Shown here: positions 41,367 to 47,711 of the stretch, piece by piece
Layout: each line of letters begins with the position of its first letter
How positions within the stretch are numbered: position 1 is the stretch's first letter
From: G963674505 sp964575975
GTDB lineage: Bacteria; Desulfobacterota; Desulfobacteria; Desulfobacterales; SKZT01
Assembly (NCBI GenBank): GCA_964575975.1
Contig: CAZNTU010000015.1
Span: 1-47,711, forward strand
Direction: 5' to 3'
DNA length: 47,711 nt
The notes under the pieces: model-generated
The model's database searches: none
Told to the model about the DNA's origin: nothing
What the model saw: only the letters and a program-made list of their open reading frames with translations
Made by a program: the position numbers and the translations under genes

Positions 41367-43274
41367 ATGGACGGAACGGACGCAATGACGGAAACGGGAG
41401 CGTTTCAGCGCGAAAAGCCGATGAAAAAACGAACCGTAACAAAGGACCTGGTCATCAGTCTTGCCACCTTGATCGCCATTATTTCCGTGATCGCCATATC
41501 CGTCAACTATCTGGCAATCACCAAAAAATCCGAGGCGCTATTTTCCGAAAAGGTGGACGATTACGCATCCTATCTCATCGAGGCTCTGGAGCTTCCCCTG
41601 TGGGATTTCAACGTCAAAGGCGTGGAAAGTATCTGCGTCTCCTTCGCCAAAAACGATTTTGTCGGCGAAATCGTCGTCAAGGACATCGAAGGAGCCGTAA
41701 TCTTCGAGAGCCGAAAAAATTCCGAGTACGAGTTGACCCGAAGATCCGAGACGATCGCATACCATGGCACGCCTGTTGGAACTATCGAGCTTGGACTGAC
41801 GCCCGGAATTTACAAGGAGGGCGGGGTACGGCTTCTGGTGTCGGGCCTGACCCTCGCGCTGATCAACATCGTAGTCCTCGTTCTTGCCACCGCTTTTTTG
41901 TTGAAAATCTATATTCGAAACCCTTTCGACTACTTGGTCGAATGCATAGACCAAATCTCGAAGGGGGATTACCGGTGGCAGTCCAGGATATACAACCAGC
42001 CGGAAATCCAAGAAATCATCTCCAAATTCGAGTGCATGGCCCGTCAGGTGGAAATCCGCGAAACGTCGCTCAAAGAGGCGAAACTCCGACTGGAGAAGGA
42101 AATCGACGAGCGCAAACGCGCCGAGGAGCAGAGAAAAATGCTGGAGGCGAAACTGATCCAAGCCCAGAAGCTGGAGGCGCTGGGGACTCTCGCGGGAGGG
42201 CTGGCCCACGATTTCAACAATATGCTTATGGGGATTCAGGGCCGGACATCCCTCATGTTGCTGCAGGCAGGATCCAACCTTTTTTTTCGGGAGCATCTCG
42301 AACAAATCGAAAAACACGTCGAAAGCGCATCTTCATTGACGTCTCAACTCCTTTCGTTCGCCCGGGGCGGAAAATGCGAACCGCGAACGGTATCCCTGAA
42401 CTCCCTGATCGAAGATCACCACCGCATGTTCTGCAGGACCCGGAAGGAAATTTCCTACCGCAGCGAATTCGCGCCGGATCTTTGGACGGTCGAGGCCGAC
42501 AGCGGGCAAATGCAGCAAGTCCTAATGAACGTCTACGTCAACGCTTGCCAAGCCATGCCGGACGGCGGAGAGCTTTTTGTGAGAACGGAAAACGCGGAAT
42601 TGGATCAAATCCAGACCCGCCCGTATTCCATAAACCCCGGAAAGTTCGCGAAACTGTCCGTCGCGGACACCGGAACAGGCATCGACCCGGACATTCTCCC
42701 CAAGATCTTCGACCCTTTTTTCACGACCAAGTGCGCGACGAAAGGAAACGGCCTGGGCTTGGCTTCCGTGTACGGAATCGTCAAGAACCACGGCGGGTTC
42801 GTCAATGTCCGCAGTAAAATGAACGAGGGCTCCACCTTCGAAATATACCTGCCCGCCTCCGAGAAAGAGCCGGAACGGCGCGATATGTGCAAACGGGAAA
42901 TCGTGAAGGGAACCGGCGCCATATTGCTGGTCGACGACGAGGAAATCGTAATCGAAGTTTCGGTCGAAATGCTGGAAATTCTCGGCTACAGCGTAAAGGC
43001 GGCAAGGGACGGCATGGAGGCCGTTCGGATTTTCGAGGAGGAAAAGCACGCGATCGACTTGGTGATCATAGACATGGTGATGCCGTCCATGGACGGAGGG
43101 AGGGTATTCGACGAAATCAAGAGGATTTCCCCGAAAGTCAAGACCATTCTCGCAACCGGGTACAGTATGAACCGGAAAGCCGCGGCCATCATGGAACGCG
43201 GTTGCGACGGGTTTCTGCAAAAGCCTTTTTCGCTCGACCAGCTGTCGAGCAAGCTTAGAGACGTGATGGAGTGA
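41367..43274 (+). CDS. membrane hybrid histidine kinase with C-terminal receiver
   Basis: About 635 residues if read from ATG 41367; ATG 41385 and ATG 41421 (MKKRTVTK) are alternatives. TM1 (LVISLATLIAIISVIAISV) is followed by a ~110-residue periplasmic sensor, TM2 (LTLALINIVVLVLATAFLL), then a HAMP-like linker and coiled coil. HisKA has LAGGLAHDFNNMLMGIQGR, the HATPase VLMNVYVNACQAM, DTGTGIDPD and GNGLGLASVYGI, and the receiver (~510-630) LLVDDEEIVIE, VIIDMVMPSMDGG and FLQKPFS. It directly follows the solute-binding protein, which may hand its ligand to the periplasmic domain. It is the last gene of the signalling operon. Confidence 0.92.
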   Translation: MDGTDAMTETGAFQREKPMKKRTVTKDLVISLATLIAIISVIAISVNYLAITKKSEALFSEKVDDYASYLIEALELPLWDFNVKGVESICVSFAKNDFVGEIVVKDIEGAVIFESRKNSEYELTRRSETIAYHGTPVGTIELGLTPGIYKEGGVRLLVSGLTLALINIVVLVLATAFLLKIYIRNPFDYLVECIDQISKGDYRWQSRIYNQPEIQEIISKFECMARQVEIRETSLKEAKLRLEKEIDERKRAEEQRKMLEAKLIQAQKLEALGTLAGGLAHDFNNMLMGIQGRTSLMLLQAGSNLFFREHLEQIEKHVESASSLTSQLLSFARGGKCEPRTVSLNSLIEDHHRMFCRTRKEISYRSEFAPDLWTVEADSGQMQQVLMNVYVNACQAMPDGGELFVRTENAELDQIQTRPYSINPGKFAKLSVADTGTGIDPDILPKIFDPFFTTKCATKGNGLGLASVYGIVKNHGGFVNVRSKMNEGSTFEIYLPASEKEPERRDMCKREIVKGTGAILLVDDEEIVIEVSVEMLEILGYSVKAARDGMEAVRIFEEEKHAIDLVIIDMVMPSMDGGRVFDEIKRISPKVKTILATGYSMNRKAAAIMERGCDGFLQKPFSLDQLSSKLRDVME

Positions 43275-43304
43275 TGCGTCAGGCGACAGACTTCAGGCTC
43301 GTTT

Positions 43305-43884
43305 TCAAACCCTTTCCCACCAGATTCGCTCGAATCCCAACGATACCACGGCGTACCGTTTCAGTCTCAAGTTCCCGTATTTGTTCTCGAGCGCGTCTCC
43401 GTATCGTTTGACCTGGCGGCGGGCGGATTCCATCGACTTGAGCATGGCCGGGATGCTTTTTCGTCCAACCCCAACGCCGCGAGCTTCTCTTTCGTGGGAA
43501 TCCCGGTGGTCTTGTCCCATCCTCGCCGCTCGTAGTATTCGTCCTTCATCTCCTCGAACTTCTCCCGGTCCAGCACCGCGCCCTTGTATAACAGGTCTCC
43601 GTATCCAAGTTGGACTTGGCCCTCGGGTTGCTCAAGGGGGAAAGGGCGGTGACGTCGGTGCGTCCCGACGACGGCATTGCCGTGCCGGTCAAAGGCCCCA
43701 TGCTGAAAATCAAAGGGTTTCCGGGGGCCAAGGCGTCCGTGCCGGGTTTCAGCAAATCGTAAACCAACCGCACTCCGATTCCTCGCCCGCCCAGGAACTG
43801 GTCGACGTATTGTTCCGTAGGCTTCGTTTCCACCTCTCCGCTGCCCAGATCTATCTTTAATATTTAGCCGGTCCAACCGTTCAT
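43305..43884 (-). pseudogene. decayed aldehyde:ferredoxin oxidoreductase (tungsten enzyme) gene
   Basis: The minus strand starts at ATG 43884, after GGAGG, as MNGWTG then a TAA stop at codon 7 followed by ILKIDLGSGEVETKP, the standard AOR N-terminus with the expected Lys/Arg codon turned into stop. It continues YVDQFLGGRGIGVRLVYDLL and DVTALSPLS, then jumps without the ~500 central residues, which include the Fe-S and cofactor sites, to KFEEMKDEYYERRGW and GIPTKEKLAALGLDE in another frame. A third frame gives MLKSMESARRQVKRYGDALE. Nonsense mutation, internal deletion and frameshift make it dead. Intact AORs have ~600 residues. Confidence 0.85.
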
Positions 43885-44254
43885 AATTTGTCCTCCGAGA
43901 AATTGACATTGGTGCAACAAAAAATCGGACTGTGAAAGAGCAAGTTGCGTGTCACTTGGCTTTATCGAAACGAAGGACGCGTCAGGACAGGAGTTTCGAG
44001 GGCATTGCAGGGGATTTCGTATCGGCGGAGGACAGCGCTTTCGCCTCTCGAAAAAGACCGGCGAGATCCGCCTGCGGCCGGGCAAGCTTGAAAAAAGAGG
44101 CGACCGGAATTTGGGGTCATGCGGGTAATTCTTGAACATTCCGGTGCGGCCGGTTCGGTTGCCGTTCCAGGAGAAAACGACAAAACCGGCGAATCTCCGG
44201 TTCGGCAACCGAATGTTCGTGAATGTGGAACCTTTACATTCCTTGTGGATTTGT
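43885..44254. other. 370-bp region between the AOR relic and the deacetylase fusion gene
   Basis: No gene was recognised here. The part next to the relic should hold its former promoter. An inverted repeat TTCGGTTGCCG (44154-44164) and CGGCAACCGAA (44203-44213) with a 38-nt interior, flanked further out by GAACATTC/GAATGTTC (44134-44141, 44211-44218, overlapping the inner arm), lies about 40 bp after the deacetylase stop and might form a cruciform or terminate transcription, but no U-run follows. Confidence 0.4.
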
Positions 44255-46537
44255 TTAATGTCGGTTCGTTACTTTGCAATAGACCACCTTACCGTCGTCC
44301 GGCGCGTAGAAGTCCTTGAACACCGCCTCCAGGCGGTACCCGCAACTCTCGTAGAAAGCTCTGGTGCTGGCGTACTGGTCCCTCTGGGAGGTATCCACGT
44401 AAATGCGGGTTCCGCCGGCCTTGCGGATCGTTTTTTCGGTTTCCTTTACCAGTCTTCGTCCCAGCCCTTTGCGCTGAAAATCCGGGTGGACCGCTATCCA
44501 GTAAAGATCGAAGCTGCTTTTGGTGCAGGGAATGGGGCCGAAGCAGGTGTAGCCGACCAAACGTCCGTATTGTTCGGCCATGACGAAACAGTAGCCGGAG
44601 GACTCCCCTTTTTCCAGCCTTTCCTGAACCAGTTCCATGGCAACCTGGACCTCTTCTTCGTGGAAAAACCCCGTCAGGTCCACCAAGCGTCGCACCCGCT
44701 CGGGGTCTTCCGGCTGCAATTCGGACCGCCATGACACCCCGTGCAGCTGTTCGTTCTCTTCGGAACGCCTCGCCGGCTTGAAACCGGAGGCGGCCAGTCC
44801 CTTGAAAAAATGCATCGCGTTGGAGCCCAGCGTTCGCACCCGGTATCCGCCTTCCTGCACCACCAGGGTCGGAAGCCCCAACCCGCCGATCAGCCGGCCG
44901 TTGGCTTCGAAATCCTTGGCGGTCAGCTGCCAGGTGCCGGTCGGGTCTCTCTTGGCCGTATCCAGGCCAAAGGCGACCACCAGGAACTGCGGATCGAACT
45001 GCTTGATCCGCGTCAAGGCCTTCTCCAAATGCTTCCGATAGCCGGGGCCGTCCAGTTTTTCCGGAAGGGCCATGTTCATGTTGAACCCTTCGCCTTCCCC
45101 CTCGCCTCGCTCGTCCTCGAATCCGGTGAAGTAGGGATAGGCGAACTTCGGATTTCCGTGCAGCGAAACGGTCAGAACGTCCGACCGGCGGTAGAAAATG
45201 TCCTGCTGGCCGTTGCCGTGGTGATAGTCGATGTCCAGGATTGCCACCTTGCCGTGGGCGCTCAGGTAGTGGGCGGCGATGGCGTTGTTGTTGAAATAGC
45301 AAAAGCCCCCGAACGCGCGGCGTTCGGCGTGGTGTCCAGGCGGACGAACCAGTGCGTAGGCCATGCGCCGGCCCCCCAGGACCTCGGCCGCGGCCGTCAA
45401 GGTGCAGTCCACCCCCCGGCGCGCCGCCCGGTAGGCGTTCCGGTTGATCGGCGTGAACGTGTCGATGCAGTAGTACCCGGAAAGCACCGAGGGTTCCTTG
45501 GGAGGACGGGTCTTGTTTCTGATGGGGAAAATGTAGGGGTACAGGGATTTCCCGTCGGGCATCTCTTCGCAGGCACGCCGGATGTAGGCGACAAGGTCGC
45601 TGTCGTGGACCGCCGTGATATGCTTTTCGGCAAATGCGCGCGGCTTGCTCTGGGCGAAAAGACCGGAGGGAAGAAGCGCCTCCGTAATGCTCCGAACCCG
45701 CACGGGGGCCTCGACGTAGCCCCTTTCGTGAATATGGTGGATCTCGTGCTCGGCGTTGACCACCAAGCCGATCTGCTCCAGGGAACGGCTCTCCACCGCC
45801 GTGCGCGCCGCCTCGGGCTTGACGTAGCGATAAGGGCGCAACCGAAGGGGATCGTCCCGAAAAGAGTCCACCACCTTGTCCACGTATTCCGGAGGACAAT
45901 ATTTCGCATATTTGCGCTCCAATACGGCCCGCACCACTTTGCGGGCGAATTTCGGCCGCAATGGCTCCGGACGGTCTATACCGTCGTAGACCAAAAAGGG
46001 CATGCAATTGTCGCCTTCCTTGATCGGAGTCTCGTAGGCCGTGCCGACGATCGGGCGGGCGCCGTAGCGCTCGTAGAATCGCAAGCGGGCCCGGTTTTCC
46101 TTGATCGCAACCGGATCGTCGCAGGACTCCGGGTCGTCGGGAAGAGACTCGAAGAAAAGTCCCTTGACCTTCAACGCCACGGCCTCGAACCGGACGCTGT
46201 CGTACAGGGCGCTGCCCAATCCCCCGCTGGCGAATCCCTTGGCGGTGGCGATCCAGTCCAGATAGCAGAACCCGATCACGGGCTCGTGCAGCAGCATGGC
46301 AAAACCCTCGACGCGGTTTCTCAAGCTCTCCGCCACCAGCAGCACGACCTGGAAACGATGCTTGAAAGGATTGCGCAGTTTCTCCCCGATCTGCTCGATC
46401 TCCTCCTCGGGCGCGCCGGAAAACCGGGCTCGCATGATCTGTTGCACCTGTTTCAACGCCTCCTGGTTAACAGGCAGGGTATCGTCGTAAATTCTTCTGA
46501 TTTTCAGCATGGTCGATATTGTTTTCTTGTTTTCCAT
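44255..46537 (-). CDS. GNAT-HDAC/acetylpolyamine-deacetylase-GNAT three-domain fusion
   Basis: A 760-residue cytoplasmic protein joining opposed activities. Residues ~10-185 look like a GNAT acetyltransferase (VIGFCYLDWIATAKGFASGG with GGLGSALYDSV as acetyl-CoA loop; LRFYERYGARPI). Residues ~235-600 are a class II-type histone deacetylase/acetylpolyamine amidohydrolase with RPPGHHAERRAFGGFCYFNN, ILDIDYHHGNGQQDIFY (zinc Asp/His) and QEGGYR. Residues ~615-760 are a second GNAT (LYWIAVHPDFQRKGLGRRL, then YASTRAFYESCGY). It may both remove and add acetyl groups on one substrate such as a polyamine or lysine. ATG 46537 has no clear Shine-Dalgarno; ATG 46510 is possible. The frame is uninterrupted. 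Confidence 0.9.
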   Translation of the reverse strand: MENKKTISTMLKIRRIYDDTLPVNQEALKQVQQIMRARFSGAPEEEIEQIGEKLRNPFKHRFQVVLLVAESLRNRVEGFAMLLHEPVIGFCYLDWIATAKGFASGGLGSALYDSVRFEAVALKVKGLFFESLPDDPESCDDPVAIKENRARLRFYERYGARPIVGTAYETPIKEGDNCMPFLVYDGIDRPEPLRPKFARKVVRAVLERKYAKYCPPEYVDKVVDSFRDDPLRLRPYRYVKPEAARTAVESRSLEQIGLVVNAEHEIHHIHERGYVEAPVRVRSITEALLPSGLFAQSKPRAFAEKHITAVHDSDLVAYIRRACEEMPDGKSLYPYIFPIRNKTRPPKEPSVLSGYYCIDTFTPINRNAYRAARRGVDCTLTAAAEVLGGRRMAYALVRPPGHHAERRAFGGFCYFNNNAIAAHYLSAHGKVAILDIDYHHGNGQQDIFYRRSDVLTVSLHGNPKFAYPYFTGFEDERGEGEGEGFNMNMALPEKLDGPGYRKHLEKALTRIKQFDPQFLVVAFGLDTAKRDPTGTWQLTAKDFEANGRLIGGLGLPTLVVQEGGYRVRTLGSNAMHFFKGLAASGFKPARRSEENEQLHGVSWRSELQPEDPERVRRLVDLTGFFHEEEVQVAMELVQERLEKGESSGYCFVMAEQYGRLVGYTCFGPIPCTKSSFDLYWIAVHPDFQRKGLGRRLVKETEKTIRKAGGTRIYVDTSQRDQYASTRAFYESCGYRLEAVFKDFYAPDDGKVVYCKVTNRH

Positions 46538-46669
46538 TTAAAGCGACAACTGCAAACGCGCCGATCCTGCGGTTCGTTCGACCGCTTTGTCGGCGAATTT
46601 CTCGTTTGATCTTCGTACTACGTCCACGATTATAGTTTATTCGAGAATTAAAACAAATGTTTTTGAAGT

Positions 46670-46698
46670 TTGTAAAAAGGAAAAGCCCGTGAGATAAT
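46670..46698 (+). promoter_or_regulatory. predicted promoter of the AAA-ATPase/nuclease gene
   Basis: TTGTAA (46670-46675) and GATAAT (46693-46698) are exactly 17 nt apart and lie 38 nt upstream of the start codon at 46737, which has a strong GGAGG. This is a plausible sigma-70-type promoter. Confidence 0.55.
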
Positions 46699-46736
46699 CC
46701 GGCCAATCCCGACAATTTTTCCAGAAGGAGGGGCGG

Positions 46737-47711
46737 ATGGGAAAAATGCAAAAACTGCCGGTCGGAGATTCGTCGTTAGAAAGTATCCGAACCGGAGACT
46801 TCGTTTACGTTGACAAAACCCGCCATCTTTGCAAAATGGCGGACGAAGGCAAATACTATTTCATGTCCCGCCCCCGCAGGTTCGGGAAGACCTTGACCGT
46901 TTCCACTTTCCGATGCCTCTTTTCCGCGAGAAGGGAATTGTTCGACGATTTGTGGATCGCCGAAAACCGGCGATGGCCATGGAAACGGCACCCGGTGATC
47001 GTCATCGATTTCAACGAGGTTCCGAGCTTCGACTCCGATGCGCTTCGACAGGGCATATCCTTGAACTTGAAACGCACGGCCGAGGAAAACGGACTTTCCC
47101 TGAAAACGGATTTTATCGAAACGCAATTGATCGAACTGATCGCCGGATTGGAAAAAAAAATTCTGCAATACGGTGGTCGTTCTGGTCGACGAGTACGACA
47201 AGCCGATTATCGGCCAATTGGGCGGGGGAAAGAATTCTATCGAGACCGCCGTCGCAAACAGGGCCGTCCTGAAGTCCTTCTTCGGGGTCTTGAAAGGCGC
47301 CAATGCGCAGTCCCGTCTGCGATTCGTGTTTTTCACCGGAGTGTCCAAATTCAGCCGTGTTTCGGTCTTCTCGGATCTGAACAACCTCGAGGACGCGACC
47401 ATGGCCGGAACTTACGCGGACATGATGGGATACAACCAAGAGGAACTGCTCTCGTATTTCCGCGACCATATCCGATCGTTCGCCGAAAAAACGGGAATCT
47501 CGGAGGCTGAAATCCTGGAAAAACTGGAACGATACTACGACGGCTATCGGTTTTCCAAGCGCGAAATCCGGGTTTACAATCCGTTTTCGGTCCTGTCCGC
47601 GTTCAAACAGATGGATTTCGGGAATTTTTGGTTCGAAACCGGCACGCCGACTTTTTTGGTCGGGTTGTTGAAAGAGAAAGGCTTCCACGCGCCCGAACTC
47701 GAGAGATTCCA
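46737..47711 (+). pseudogene. AAA-ATPase/PD-(D/E)XK nuclease-type protein, frameshifted and cut by window edge
   Basis: The product begins MGKMQKLPVGDSSLESIRTG and has FVYVDKTRHLCKMA, then the P-loop YYFMSRPRRFGKTLTVSTF, as in the large family of AAA-ATPase-like (DUF1703-type) proteins that carry a C-terminal nuclease-like domain. In the first frame sense ends after IAGLEKK at codon ~141. The Walker B VVVLVDEYDKPII and later FVFFTGVSKFSRVSVFSDLN and YYDGYRFSKREIRVYNPFS lie in the next frame. The switch falls at G-A9 (47151-47160); eight adenines would restore one frame. This may be a true mutation, a slippage site or a consensus error. The 3' end lies outside the window. Confidence 0.8.

Noticed and set aside
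43864..44208. Minus-strand frame of ~114 codons upstream of the AOR relic
   Set aside because: Low-complexity sequence ending at the AOR stop codon; no ribosome-binding site or recognisable domain.
44741..46609. Open frame of ~620 codons opposite the deacetylase fusion
   Set aside because: Shadow of the well-supported minus-strand gene; no motif or ribosome-binding site.

Overview
The window is 47.7 kb of fairly GC-rich DNA from a Gram-negative bacterium. It carries an intact PqiABC-type (MCE) lipid-transport operon, a periplasmic-glucan synthase, OmpA-like peptidoglycan-binding modules and lipoproteins. Hybrid kinases, a CheC-like protein, an aldehyde:ferredoxin oxidoreductase relic, an acetylpolyamine-deacetylase fusion and a DUF262 restriction pair together resemble Desulfobacterota (former Deltaproteobacteria). 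That placement is an inference from gene content. A run of 100 N inside a heptamer repeat shows this is a scaffolded draft assembly. No rRNA or tRNA gene was found. Because codon usage is GC-biased, many long antisense frames are open; they were treated as shadows.

Layout. 1-4.6 kb: a minus-strand pair (nicotinamidase-like hydrolase, then an aldehyde dehydrogenase cut by the window edge), a small unknown gene and an exported protein with a CBM9-like domain. 4.9-10.1 kb: an accessory/defence patch with two adjacent DUF262 genes (one with a DUF1524/HNH tail, one without), a 78-bp relic of pqiC, a Uma2-family nuclease and a small antitoxin-like gene cut by a 221-bp MITE-like element with 15-bp inverted ends and a TAA target duplication. 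10.2-13.9 kb: the pqiA-pqiA-pqiB-pqiC-orf operon with PqiA split in two. 14.3-19.0 kb: an LTA-synthase/OpgB-like sulfatase-fold membrane enzyme followed by a GH17-GT2 glucan synthase of the NdvB type; the two may make and decorate a periplasmic glucan. 19.3-21.4 kb: an exported VWA protein with two OmpA-like modules.

21.5-23.6 kb is an AT-rich, apparently acquired Type II restriction-modification cassette: a D12-class adenine methylase diverges from a controller (XRE) gene and an endonuclease gene, with a perfect dyad lying over the predicted promoters. 23.7-28.4 kb holds a sensor PP2C (RsbU/SpoIIE) phosphatase, the relic of an AlbA_2/Schlafen-type gene and topoisomerase III. 28.5-33.8 kb holds an exported C-type-lectin protein, a GNAT enzyme and a translationally coupled trio (beta-propeller-like exported protein, alpha/beta hydrolase-OsmC fusion, M28 peptidase). 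A GTTAATR heptamer array containing the assembly gap follows.

34.2-43.3 kb is dominated by a signalling operon with nearly every junction overlapping: tripartite hybrid kinase with Hpt, single-domain receiver, CheC-like phosphatase, PAS kinase-receiver, periplasmic solute-binding protein and membrane kinase-receiver. 43.3-47.7 kb contains a decayed aldehyde:ferredoxin oxidoreductase gene, a GNAT-deacetylase-GNAT three-domain fusion, and an AAA-ATPase/PD-(D/E)XK-type gene broken by a frameshift in an A9 run and cut by the window edge.

The strongest candidates for something under-described are the paired DUF262 genes, the GNAT-HDAC-GNAT fusion, the kinase/CheC/solute-binding operon and the glucan synthase-sulfatase pair. 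The region is also rich in gene relics (pqiC fragment, interrupted antitoxin, AlbA_2 remnant, AOR pseudogene), indicating active turnover.
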